DNA from: Hyalella azteca
Lineage: Eukaryota; Arthropoda; Malacostraca; Amphipoda; Hyalellidae
NCBI RefSeq assembly: GCF_000764305.2
Contig: NW_025947235.1
Location: forward strand, 62,001 to 126,000
Direction: 5' to 3'
DNA: 64,000 bases
Position numbers and translations under genes: made by a program. A model generated the notes under the pieces. That model was not told the origin of the DNA and ran no database searches. It saw only the letters and a list, made by a program, of their open reading frames with translations. This document shows, one piece after another, positions 24,941 through 35,375 of this stretch (the first letter of the stretch is position 1; each line of letters opens with the position of its first letter).

Positions 24941-25459
24941 AATGACGGCTTATACTGGACAGTTGTAGTTGTTGTAATTGCCCATCCTGGTAATGGCGAC
25001 TAGAGAGGGGGGGTGATAGGTCAGTTTTTCCGAGCACTTGGTGTCACTGGTAGTTCTACGACCATCACTGGCTCGCTGACCCGCCAGAACCATTTTGTTG
25101 CATTACACAACACCCTGGACAAGCCAGGCAATGACGGCTTATACTGGACTGTTGTTGTTGTTGTAATTGCCCATCCTGGTAGTGGCGACTAGGGAGGGGG
25201 GGTGATAGGTCAGTTTTTCCGAGCACTTGGTGCCACTGGTAGTTCCACGACCATCACTGGCTCGCTGACCCGCCAGAACCATTTTATTGCATTACACAAC
25301 ACCCGGGACAAGCCAGGTACGCATTTATCACCCAGAGTTGTATGAATGGCTGAGTTGACCATGAGCTGAGCTTCCCGGTAGAACTTGTCCTCAGTGGGAC
25401 TCGAACCCGGGCGCTGGGTGCGAGAGACAGAGTCTCTCACCACTGCACCACCACAGCTC
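24941..25459 (-). mobile_element. tRNA-derived SINE with duplicated tail
   Basis: On the minus strand the head has a perfect RNA polymerase III A box (TGGTGCAGTGG, 25450-25440) and B box (GGTTCGAGTCC, 25407-25397), 32 bases apart as in tRNA genes. The body then reads into a 189-base segment present twice in tandem (24941-25129 and 25130-25317, a few substitutions). The head does not fold into a full cloverleaf that I can assign to an isotype, and it is followed by a non-tRNA body, so this is a SINE and not a tRNA gene. It lies just 3' of the last exon of the membrane-protein gene, in the same orientation. Confidence 0.8.
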
Positions 25460-25495
25460 TTGTTGTTAGTGTAGTTAACCATCACAGCAGTAGAG

Positions 25496-25501
25496 TTTAT
25501 T
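25496..25501 (-). promoter_or_regulatory. Possible polyadenylation signal AATAAA
   Basis: AATAAA on the minus strand about 315 bases 3' of the stop of the last exon and just upstream of the SINE. It is the nearest canonical hexamer I found. No GU-rich element was confirmed. Confidence 0.35.
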
Positions 25502-25817
25502 TAATGATGTCATCTGCGATGAGATGCAACTATATTATTGTATAAAACAAATTTACCTATGTAAGTTTAGTGTCTGATTAAGATTAAGATTATTAATGAT
25601 TATTGATTATTTAGTTATTAAGATTATCAAATTCGGTGTATTAATGAGTCTGATTTTAATGTTTGAAACTAGCCTCAGCAAGTCATAGAGTTCTTCCTAT
25701 TGTACGAAAAGAAATAAATTAAAAATACTAGTATAAAACCGTCACGCAATGCTAAATACCAAATATTTTAATGTATTGCAGGTACATAAAATCAGACAAG
25801 TATAGCTTATGAAGGCA

Positions 25818-27625
25818 TTAGCGATAAGTGCTGCTGCTGCTACAGAGCTCCCTGATGGGTGAGCTGCCGTCTGCCGGCAGATAAACTCTTTTGATGTCTT
25901 TGACATTTTTCGAAGGAGTTCTCTTTATGTAATAATCAGAGTCTGAATCCTCATCATCTTCATCTTCGTCTTCGTCATGCGGCGTGATAAATTTCACAGT
26001 CTTTACTAATTTTCTTTTATCGAATTCGTCAATTTTGGCTTTCAAGGAAGGTGCGCTGTAGTTCCTACGTGGATAGCTGTTCAAGCGACTGCTTTTAATG
26101 AGATCAAGCGATCCCACAGAAACTTCTGTGATGTTCACGCAAGACTTGAATTCTCGCGTCATTTCTTGACTTCTATCTTCTTCTAGGAAATTCGAATGCT
26201 TGGCTGAAAACTTTGCAGGTAGGGTAGAACAATTGTATCGAAAGCCGGGTAGCGGAGCCTGCGAGAAATTCAATTCTGTGGATTTTTCAGTATCTAAAAA
26301 ATATTCTTCTGCGTATCTCTGCTTGCGGCTCGGCTGAATGGATTGGTCCCAATCGGCCTGACGAAATGAATAATACGGCGCTCGCTGAGCACATGCGCAG
26401 TGACTGCTGCAATGAGACGGCTTGCAGGGGTAACTGCTATAGTCTGCTGGGGGGCGGTGTATTGAGCTCATGGATGTCATGTAGTTCTCCATCATGATGT
26501 TGCTGTACATGTGTTCGTGATTTCCACTAGATATATTGCTATTTTCGGAATAATTATTCCAGCTCGAATCTCTGGCACAAGCCTCTTTAAATGGATTTAA
26601 TTCACGAGTACGACGCAACTGAAACTCTGCTTCAACATCATTGTGAAGCTTTCTGTTGACCAGGGATTTTTGTCTGTGGAATCTCAGTTGTTCTTGTTGG
26701 CATATGGGATCGTCACAAAATTTATAACTGAAGCTTTCATGTTTATGCGCAGGTTCCTTGCCTGCACGTAAATCTATAGAAACTGTAGATAATTCTTCAT
26801 TGTGAATGTGACCAAAATGATTAGAGTAGCCCAAGTTCTGGGGCGCCGCTTGGGTTGCATTTGCATGACCATCTACAGTCCAGAACTTCTGTGTGGTGTC
26901 TCCTGTATACGGTGCAGGAGCCTTTACATCAAATATGAGGCTAGCAGATTGTGGGTACGAGGCGCTGTTAAAATGAATTGCCTGATCCCAAGGGCATTGA
27001 CTGCAGCGCATGCGGTGATCGTTGAAGGAAGAATTGTTTTTATAACTTGTTTGTTTCTTCCCATTCTGTGAGAAATTATGCACCTCGGCGTGAGGATTGC
27101 AATGACTCTTATGCTGGCTTACAGTTGGGTTGTTGCAGCAGTACTCGATCTGGTGACAGCACGGGTAAGGAGCTAGACTCCTATTAACTTCAAAGTTCTT
27201 GTTAGTGACTAAAGAATTTATGAGAGTGGCGGAACAATTTTTTGAGTTTTTGCAACGGCTGCAGAGCGGTTTACACCTCTCATTGTTGGCTGGTGCAGGT
27301 GGAGCAGAAGAAGAGTAGTCGTATGTTTCGTTCATGATCAGGTGATCGTTGCTGTCACCTTTATTAGTGAGGAAGTTGAGTATCATTTGTTTGTCCCAGG
27401 TGAGAAAAAATGTGTAGCCGATGGCCAGGGCCGCCAGGAAACAGCCCACCACGCAATTGGCGGCCAACAGTAGCGGCCAGTGAAGCGTAGTGGACGATGG
27501 GACGGACGGAGCTGGGACGAAGCTGGAGAACTGTCCGCTGTTGTGGCCTGACGAAGATGCCGTCATGCTGCTTTTTTCCGTTACCGCCGAGCAAAACTTG
27601 AATACTCCGCCACCCATAGTGATGC
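25818..27625 (-). CDS. Last exon of claudin/CACNG-like membrane protein: fourth helix and cytoplasmic tail
   Basis: The frame is open for about 600 codons to a stop at 25818. The acceptor CTATTTCAG is followed by GC ATC ACT ATG, so the exon starts in phase 1 and the ATG at 27617 need not be a start. From that Met, residues 48-73 form one membrane helix (starts HWPLLLAANCVV), preceded by a Ser/Thr-rich segment suited to a second extracellular loop. The tail is about 525 residues, with three cysteine clusters (CKPLCSRCKNSKNC; CCHQIEYCC; CKPSHCSSHCAC), a run of 14 Asp/Glu/Ser residues near 555, and the end SSSSTYR, which is not a classical PDZ ligand. Order, strand and phase fit the exons at 32.5-40.3 kb. 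Assignment to that gene is inference; coding status is very likely given length and composition. It could instead be a separate single-span protein starting at 27617. Confidence 0.8.
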
Positions 27626-27790
27626 CTGAAATAGAGTAGAAGTATTGTCTAAGATTTTGAGTAATCTAAGATTTAAGATAGTACGTGATGCCTGATAGAG
27701 AGAGAGTAGAAGTATTGTTTAAGATTTTGAGTAATCTAAGATTTAAGATAGTGATGCCTGAAAGAGAGAGTAGAAATATTGTTTAAGATT
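27618..27790 (-). repeat. Triplicated 3' splice-site repeat
   Basis: The segment carrying the acceptor (pyrimidine tract, CAG, GCATCAC) and about 55 further bases (core CTTAGATTACTCAAAATCTT) is present three times in tandem upstream of the last exon. Only the copy nearest the exon gives an open frame; the outer two run into stops. Confidence 0.75.
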
Positions 27791-29345
27791 TTGAGGGCAA
27801 GGAAACAGTTACGAAAAATTCAATGACGGTCAAATTGCATAATAAGAGATTATTATTCAAAAATTCCATGAGTAAGATGGAGGTTGAAAATTGGCAAGGA
27901 AAATGCAACACACCTAAAATTGAAGGAACCCAGGAAACACAAGAGGAACACAATGAAGTTAAATTTCTGATGCATTGATGATCCCGAATCATAATTGATT
28001 TCGATTGATTATTTTCTGATCCCAGCAAAGTTCATCGGATTTTGAAGTTATTTGTTTCCGTAACTGTTGAATTTTACAATGAGCAGGATCGCTGGCAAAA
28101 TTTCTGTTTCTATGAAGTCTGTGTTCCGTTAGCGCTACTGCATGTAGATTAGATGTTAAATATTCATGAAAGATAATTTTCCAGGTATTAGGAATAGGTA
28201 GTTTAATTTCTAGTTCGTAAAAAAATCTTACTAATATTAATTATAATCCTTTATTGATACATTTATAACGAAATGAAGCTAACACGTCTGAATTATTTTT
28301 GGCTCAAATATTTATGCAGTCACTAGTGTCGGTGCGCACTATGAATGGAAGATAGTTAATAGGTGGTAGAAGATATGTATTAATTTTTATGAAGATTGTT
28401 AACAGATGGTAGTTTAATAAACTTTCTTATTCATTAACCACTATAAAATTCTTGGATATTCAAATATCTGCATATTGCACACTACGTGGAAACACTATTT
28501 TACTATCGTTTTCTCGTTGTTTTTCTGTTATTTGTCGGAAATATGTATAAATATGACGGAATTTTCACACAAAAGTATTATATGTTTCCTAAGTAATCAA
28601 TGAAATTTGTATTGTGGTTCTGAATAGCTAGTTGAATATTTTTCGTGAATTGTAAAATAAAACCAGGAAATTACAAGCCTACATATGTTGTATGAGTTCC
28701 TTGGAATATAACACGAAGGAGAGAGGTCAGTGCAAACCTGTAAGATTCCCTACAAATTTTCCAATATAACTAAATTTGATTAGCAGCATCAGAATCCTAA
28801 GAAGAAAAAGAGAGCAGCTGGTAAGTGCGTTATTTCTGACCTCGATTGAATAAAATTCAATTAAATTCCTAATTGAAGTCAATCAAGGCACAAAAAGACG
28901 ACATGTTCTTTTCGGAACAAAATGAAAACCCGGTTTGAATTTTTGGGGTAATATTTATCAATTAAGAGTAGAGAGTGGCGATAATGGTTTCCTAAAAGCC
29001 GGCTGCATTAGAAGAAATTTTTCATCTCTTCTTGCCGTCAAAGTTTAGGCTCAGAAATTAGGTTCATTCATCGAAGATCGTAAATAAAATCAGCGATCTC
29101 CTGAAGGGTTCCTGAACTTCTCGAAGCTTTAACGACCGACGAAGTTGATCCTGGCTTCTCATTAGGAATCTTGGCTTCTCTAATAAAGCTCTGTAATTAG
29201 CGAGCAGTAATGAATCGGGTCCTTTGAAAACGACTCCCCTGCACTGCAATGTTTTATCGTAATGTTAATAGGGGATTATTGAGAGCCATTATTGGCATTT
29301 GAGTGCCAGGGTGATTGAATCCTCGTGTACAATGTATACTGTTAG

Positions 29346-29456
29346 CAGGTCGCGCATATTGTGCAGCTCGCAGGTCGCGCATATTGTGCAGCTCGCAGGT
29401 CGTGTATATTGTGCAGCTCGCAGGTCGTGCATATTGTGCAGCTCGCAGGTCGTGAA
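29346..29456 (+). repeat. 25-base array, about 4.5 copies
   Basis: Unit GTCGCGCATATTGTGCAGCT followed by CGCAG, with C/T variation at one or two sites. Confidence 0.9.
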
Positions 29457-30354
29457 TACGGACCTCAACTCAGTAAAGCCGAGCGAAATTGCGACTCACA
29501 GTCGCTGCGTGAACCTATGGTCCATAAAGCTGTGAGTCACAGCATTTCTGCGGGACTATGAGAAGCTACAGCAATACTAAAGCCAGGAGCAAGTGCTTTC
29601 CAAGCTCTCGTCGAATAATAGGAGAAGACTTTCAGCCGCCGGTTTAGCAGCCGAAATTGTAAAGAGGGTGAAGTGAGTTAGAGGAAACGCGTGAACTGCG
29701 TGCCATTACTCTGTCATGTTCACCGTTATGGCCACCATATCTTGTTTGCGACGCTGAGGAGTCAATGTCAAAACCAACGGAGCGCCTCCGTTTTTGTTTC
29801 CAATTTACGTTAGGCTTGAATTTTATTTTGGAATCTTAAATATCACCTCAGATTTCACGCATAACAATCAGTAGACAATCAATTTTAGACCTTTCTATTA
29901 ACACTGATAATTTTAAGGAAAATAGGACACGAATTTCATAGGTCGTAGCCTATCAACACAGAAATAAATAAAAAAAACATCATAAATTTCATTTACTTTG
30001 TCCAAACCTAAAACAGTAGCATTTTATATGTTCCTCTCCCATCGTAAGTTCATCGTAAATGAGTTTCAAAGCAATCAACTCGACACCAAAATTTGTTTCG
30101 CGTTTGAGAAGAGGATTTGAAAAGAAAGCACGAGCGTGGCCGTTGGCGAAGACGGGCAGCGATCATCATCAGATGATAAGAAGGCACACCAGCGTGTCCG
30201 TAGACTGAGCCAATAACAGTGCAAGGTAATAGTATAATGAAACTTTTGAGGTAACAGCATAGCAACCATATAGATGCGAATTAGGTCCAACTGTGGTTCA
30301 TAGATCGATCAACGAGAATTTTGATTCAGTAACACTCCCTAGCCCAATAGTCGG

Positions 30355-30600
30355 ACTAGCATAAAGGTACGACTCGCGTAAAAGTATAAGACTAGCATAA
30401 ATGTAGGACTAGCATAGCGGTATAGGACTAGCATTGAGGTATTAAATCAAAAGATTTCTTTTTGGCCTGAAAGAGCCGAAAGGAAATAGGTCAACATGCC
30501 CATTAGACTAGCATAAATGTAAGACTAGCTTTAAAGGTATAGGACTAGCATGCAGCTAGGAATAGCATAAAGGTAAGACTAGCTTAAGTGTAGGAACTAT
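30355..30600 (+). repeat. Irregular AGGACTAGCATAA array
   Basis: AGACTAGCATAAA-like motifs (AGGACTAGCATAAATGT, AAGACTAGC) recur about ten times at spacings of 17 to 30 bases. Confidence 0.75.
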
Positions 30601-31018
30601 CCGCCATCATCAGGCTGAGAATGGTTTCATGAAAACTGGAATATAAAGGACGATGCTGGCTGGCCGGGAATGCTTCCATGGATGGCCCAAGCCTTCCAGG
30701 CATGACCGGTGCTCCTGTCGCGACGCTCTGCAGTTTGGCTGGATTTGTCCTCCCAGAATTCACATACAATAATAGAGTATTCACACGAACGGCCAACTAT
30801 GAGTACGAATGGCAACGAATTCACACGAACACTCCAGTATTTACAGAAAGTGGTAAGTGTTTACACGTATTCTAAATAAATCTGAGCAATTTTAAAAAAT
30901 TTAAGAAATGACAAGTTTCAAGTGCGTGAACTTCTCAGTTCAAATGAAATTCAGTAATTTCCTGGAAGTAATAAGCAATTTTGCATTGTATAAATTGATT
31001 TGACCAATTTAAATAAAT

Positions 31019-31100
31019 CTTGCTCTCTAAGTTTTCGGATTTCAGATTTAAGTTTAAATATTCGGATTTCAGATTTAAGTTTACGGATTTCAGATTTAAA
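31019..31100 (+). repeat. 22 to 32-base repeat, 3 copies
   Basis: CGGATTTCAGATTTAAGTTT recurs three times with variable spacing. Confidence 0.8.
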
Positions 31101-31649
31101 TTCTTCTTCCAAAACTATGATGATAAATTTTCTTCGAACAGTTCACTTTGTTGTGTATAAATTATCAAATTGTGTCAGAGAATAAAAATGAAACAAATTT
31201 GTTAGCAAATATCATTTTCATTGACACGTGAGATCAAACTATAGTCACGTATATTAATGATATTTGTGAGGAAATTATGCAGAAGAAAACCTTAATATTT
31301 ACGTTTTGATTATACAACAAAGATCGACCAGAAGTTTCATTTCTAAAACAAATTTCGAAGGTTAGAACTCAATTTTCTCCGTATCGTCAAATTTGACTTA
31401 CTTATATGCTGAAATTTGGTTAGAAATTTATTATTCGTAAGAAGCGGTCACCCAATTTTATATTACAACGTGTAAACCCAACTCATTATTTCTCTACTGG
31501 AACCGTATACTGTAACACTTGTGAAATAAACGATTGTGAGGCGACTTGCACGCAGCAAGAGGCATTTCTGAAGATGGATTGCTAAATTCGCCCCCAACAA
31601 CATGAGGAGGAGGTCGTCAACCATTAATATCATACGCTCCATTAGCGTA

Positions 31650-31750
31650 TTTTACGCCATTATGTCACGTACACCATTAGTGTCACGCTTGCCATTAGTA
31701 TTATGCGTGTCATTAGTGTGACGCATGTCATTAGTGTCACATGTTAAACA
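31650..31750 (+). repeat. About 20-base array (CATTAGTGTCACGC)
   Basis: Five degenerate copies of CCATTAGTGTCACGCTTG-type units. Confidence 0.75.
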
Positions 31751-32009
31751 CTATTATAACACATATTTTAATCAGCTCTGTAATATAATGTTTTTCTAAT
31801 ACCTAAACCACTCTTCCGTAAGAAACTTACGATAAACACATTTACTTTGCATACTACATAGTTAGATCATATTACTCATGCACGAATTATGTGAGTAATA
31901 ATATAGTTAATAAGTAACTTCATTAATAAAAAACCGTAACCAAAACAAAAAGATTAATAATTGATGCCAATAATTTTTAGAAATTAAAATCGATCTTTTT
32001 GGTGGTTCT

Positions 32010-32575
32010 CGAAGACACAAACTTACCCGTGATGACACAAATCACAATTTTGTATAGTTCCCAAAGGCATGAACTTGCCTGTGATGGCAAAAAATACAAT
32101 TTTTTATAGTTCCCAAAGGCATGAACTTACGCGTGATGGCAAAAATCACAATTTTTTATAGTTCCCAAAGACATGAACTTACCCGTGATGGCAAAAATCA
32201 CAATTTTTATAGTTCCCAAAAGCATGAACTTACCCGCGATGGCAAAAATCACAATTTTTTATAGTTCCCAAAGGCATGAACTTACCCCCCGTGATAGCAA
32301 AAATCACAATTTTTATAGTTGCCATAAGCATGAACTTACCCGCGATGGCACAAATCACAATTTTTTATAGTTCCCAAAGGCACGAACTTACCCGTAATGG
32401 CAGAAATCACAATTTTTTATAGTTCCCAAAGGCATGAACTTACGCGTGATGGCACAAATCACGATTTTTTAGAGTTCCCAAAGGCATGAACTTACCCGTG
32501 ATGGCAAAAATCACTATTTTTTATAGTTCCCAAAGGCATGAACTTACCCGTGATGGCAAAAATCACAATTTTTAC
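32010..32575 (-). repeat. 52-base minisatellite in which each unit carries a 5' splice-site consensus
   Basis: About ten to eleven units contain CCCAAAGGCATGAACTTACC on the plus strand. Read on the minus strand, the coding strand of the gene, most units contain TGCCATCACGGGTAAGTTCA, a near-consensus GG/GTAAGT donor. The unit nearest the gene continues directly into exon 3 sequence at 32570. Confidence 0.9.
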
Positions 32576-32698
32576 GAGGTGACGTTGGCACGGCAGGAAC
32601 GCTGGTGCGCATGACGCTCGATGAGAAACGCGCGCAGTGAAATGGTCGCCGCGAGGCACAGAAGAGCTGTGGCCGCCACCACTGCAACGCTCGCGTAC
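32548..32698 (-). CDS. Exon 3 of claudin/CACNG-like protein: second and start of third membrane helix
   Basis: After the acceptor TTTATGCACAG, one frame (G TAC GCG AGC) encodes YASVAVVAATALLCLAATIS, a textbook membrane helix, then charged RAFLIERHAHQRS. Local GC content is far above the flanks. The start phase fits exon 2, the two joining in an Arg codon (AG+G). The helix frame meets TAA at 32574. One base out of frame, the sequence continues KIVIFAITG to a strong donor (GG/GTAAGT at 32548/32547), whose phase fits the last exon and completes a plausible third helix, KIVIFAITGITMGGGVFKF. So either the loop between helices holds a one-base assembly or genomic frameshift, or the exon ends earlier (weak donor GTAAAA after 32576), or this is a short isoform. 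Function beyond membrane insertion is not shown. Confidence 0.55.
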
Positions 32699-33372
32699 CT
32701 GTGCATAAAATTAATCAGTTTTTTATTTACGATGAGTGAAGTGAATTAAAGTTGTATGGTGTTTGTCAAACCTGCTAAAGTAACAAGATGTTTTTAATTT
32801 TCATATATAACATCATTTCGTTCGGTATAATATGGCATCTAATATACTACGATCAAAACATTTGACTTGAAATGTATTGAGTGGAATAGATATCAAAAAA
32901 GATATGGACGTGAGAGACCTCCTATTTAATCATGTGGACGCCATATTCAATTGAATGAACATAGCAGAGAAAGAATTTTCTTAAATAAAACTTTCTATGA
33001 ATGCTTAGATTATTTTGATGAATTAATGAATCGTTACGTCTTATAATTATGTAACACTTACGAATAAGTTTCACAAATCTGTCACCAAACTATCGTAACT
33101 CTTTCTTTTCCATTATACAAATGTTGAATGGCATAATATAGATCGAGTTTCCTCGTATATAAGGAGCTGTTAATCGGTATTAAATTATATTTTTAAACGA
33201 ACTATTTTATGCTCTTAAATTCAAATTTAAGAATTTAAGAATTATTAAATTTGCTGTTTCTTTTCATTTAAATTCAGAATGGAATCGTGAAATTGCCTCA
33301 AAGAACCTAAGAGATCTGGCGACGAGCGTTACGTTGAAGCGGGCATTATTTTGAACTCGCTTGTCACACTAT

Positions 33373-33588
33373 AGGTGCTTGTACACGGGGACAGTACTGG
33401 CGGCTAGTAGATCAGAAAAGTGTCAAATGTCTGCCGCCGTGCCGGTAACGATCGACTAGATACCGGCACGGCGGCACCATAAACTTGCCTCGTGTCTAAG
33501 CTTACTTGCGGGATAGACACCAAGCGGCCGACTTTTGGCACTTTTCTGATCTACTAGCCGCCAGTACTGTCCCCGTGTACAAGCACCT
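33373..33588. mobile_element. 216-base foldback element with nested hairpin
   Basis: A 50-base terminal inverted repeat (33373-33422 versus 33539-33588) begins AGGTGCTTGTACACGGGGAC and appears perfect base for base; it extends imperfectly a further ten bases inward. The centre holds a second perfect 16-base inverted repeat, TGCCGCCGTGCCGGTA (33432-33447 and 33461-33476), with a 13-base loop. It is GC-rich against AT-rich flanks. Flanking bases (ACTAT left, TAAGC right) show no clear target duplication. It is non-coding and therefore a non-autonomous element of unknown family. Confidence 0.85.
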
Positions 33589-34054
33589 TAAGCGTTTTGT
33601 GGTCGCCGCCGCACTACAACGAACATGACTACGATGTGCACACATATTTATTAGGGACTAGGGCTTAAGTCATCAGCAGCTGGGCTAAAATCTGGATTAC
33701 CATGGTTCGCTGTGTCCTATAGCCTAAAAAATTTGCCATATCTGCATATATTCAAAACTTAGAATTCTATTAAAATGTCATTTGGTAATTGTTTTTAACC
33801 CCCGTATTGTAAGGCCAGCAGACAAAAACCCTGAAGAATCATGAATGTAGCAAATTTGACCCCTCACGATGTGAAATAGCAGTAATCCGGATCCTCGAAT
33901 TAACGTCGTATTAAATATAGAGAAATTTTTTCTAATAAACCCTGCTTCTGAAATTTACAAGAGACTGACAGGTTAGCCCAGCGTTCCAGGATAGATAATT
34001 CTTTCAATATGAGAAAAAATTATTCCTAATCCCGTAATCTTGAAATTTGTTACA

Positions 34055-34142
34055 CCACGTACGAGGATAGTAGTCTTACTAATACGTATACGAGGATAGT
34101 AGTCTTACTAATACGTATACGAGGATAGTAGTCTTACTAATA
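34055..34142 (+). repeat. 29-base repeat, 3 copies
   Basis: Unit ACGAGGATAGTAGTCTTACT followed by AATACGTAT. Confidence 0.9.
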
Positions 34143-34339
34143 TGTCATGATGCGTCATCGTGTGTAGAGGACGCCTATATTGTATAAGGCACATGAGCAT
34201 CTCTCTGGAAAACTAATCAAACGGCTTCGCGAGCATTGTTCAGAAAAAGGCTCTATTGTTACTTTTTTTTGTTCGGGGATTCATAACATAATTTTATGTT
34301 TGTATGAAAGAAATTGCCGTGACTGAAACAGTACATGAG

Positions 34340-34660
34340 CAAAGGAACAAATTTTCAAGAATCGGAAGAAATTGTGGAGGACAAATAAGTCAAATTTGAA
34401 GAATTTGAGGGGATTATGTAAAGTCATTGTAAGTTATTCAAGTTCTTAAAATTTCAAGAATTTCAAGATATTGAGGAGGATAAATAAATAGAAAAGATAA
34501 TTTTAGGATATTTTGGGAGACAATTAAATCAAATTTCAAGAATTTGAGGATATTGAGGAGGATAAATAAATTGAATTCAAGTACTTTTAGGATATTGTGG
34601 AAGACAACTCATTCAAATTTAAAAAATCTTAGGGCTTTGTGGAGAAAAAAATAGATGAAA
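34340..34660 (+). repeat. Degenerate repeat of about 60 bases, about 5 copies
   Basis: Blocks containing GGATATTGAGGAGGATAAAT and CAAATTTCAAGAATTTGAGG recur with strong divergence. Confidence 0.7.
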
Positions 34661-34683
34661 TTTCACGAAATTAAGACACTCGC

Positions 34684-34762
34684 CTGAGACTGTGCAGCAG
34701 GACGCCTGGCGAGTGCAGAGGCTGTCCCGCTACAGGCGCAGAGCTCACCACGGACCAGCAGA
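34684..34762 (-). CDS. Exon 2 of claudin/CACNG-like protein: end of first extracellular loop
   Basis: A 79-base GC-rich island in AT-rich intron. The acceptor is TTTTTTGACCGTCAG, after a good pyrimidine tract. Starting with TC it completes the G left by exon 1 (GTC, Val) and reads CWSVVSSAPVAGQPLHSPGV then LLHSLR. It ends CTC AG before GCGAGTG, a GC-type donor, and the split AG plus G of exon 3 gives Arg, directly before the second helix. The Cys as second residue would serve as the loop's second conserved cysteine. In vertebrate CACNG genes, as I recall them, a similarly short exon follows the GLW exon and ends at an Arg next to the second helix. Support is phase and position, not sequence identity. 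It could be chance. Confidence 0.5.
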
Positions 34763-35145
34763 CTGACGGTCAAAAAATTAATATGGTTAAAATAATTAAA
34801 GATTAATTGAAGCCAAATGTGCAGCAAACATACAGCAAATGTGCAGCAAACCAACATGTTATGTGCAGCAAACATATTGTAACCATTGGCAGAATACAAA
34901 AATAGTTAAATTAATAAATAAAAAATGGCGAACCAGAAAACTGTTATTGTAAGAAGCGAACTTTTGTTTTGTAAAGCATCGTGTTTCTATCTATCGCTCG
35001 TCATGAAGAATCAGCGACTTTATATTTTTTTATTTTAATGCGTTTATAATTCATATATTCTCTGCGTTCATTAGTCCAATAACTTCACGTTAAATGCGCG
35101 AAGGATGTTTGTAAATGGTAAAGTTCAAACAGTTTTTGTTGTTCT

Positions 35146-35375
35146 CCACGTCACATTTTTGGACCTCAACACAATGCGATAGTTATTAGCAGACTCACCA
35201 GCGATGCGCGCTAGATAATTCAATCAATATGAAAATTACAATACAGAGAACATTCTCCGTCAGATTTTTGAACCTCAATTAAAATAACACAATGCGATTT
35301 ATTAGCAGACTCACCAGCGATGCGCGCTAGATAATTCAATCAATATGAAAATTACAACACAGAGAATCTTCTCAT
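35146..35375 (+). repeat. Tandem duplication of about 118 bases
   Basis: Two copies share GCAGACTCACCAGCGATGCG and AATTCAATCAATATGAAAAT with few changes. Confidence 0.85.

Larger units (their letters stand above)
27626..32547 (-). other. Proposed intron 3
   Basis: Bounded by GGG/TAAGT-type donor (32548/32547) and CTATTTCAG acceptor (27626). It contains the 25-base array at 29346, the AGGACTAGCATAA array at 30355-30600 and the 52-base donor-containing array. I searched the minus strand for an additional helix-coding exon and found none convincing. The best hydrophobic frame (59 codons near 31460-31640) has no acceptor. Confidence 0.45.
32699..34683 (-). other. Proposed intron 2 (GC-AG)
   Basis: Donor CTCAG/GCGAGTG at 34684/34683 and acceptor TTTATGCACAG at 32699. 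It holds a foldback element (33373-33588), a 29-base repeat (34055-34142) and degenerate GAGGATAAATAA repeats (34340-34660). Confidence 0.45.

Noticed and set aside
25385..25459. A functional tRNA gene
   Set aside because: A and B boxes are present, but no complete cloverleaf could be drawn and a SINE body follows.
27783..28028. Minus 81-codon frame after a strong pyrimidine-tract acceptor (TTCAATTTTAG), as a missing exon
   Set aside because: No donor in a fitting phase and no convincing helix.
30756..30850. A plus-strand exon between CTCCCAG and GTGGTAAGTG
   Set aside because: Splice signals look fair, but the peptide is partly a small ATTCACACGAAC repeat, has no domain and no partner exon.
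31450..31640. A 59-codon hydrophobic minus frame as a missing helix-3 exon
   Set aside because: No acceptor at its start and an upstream in-frame stop; phases do not fit.
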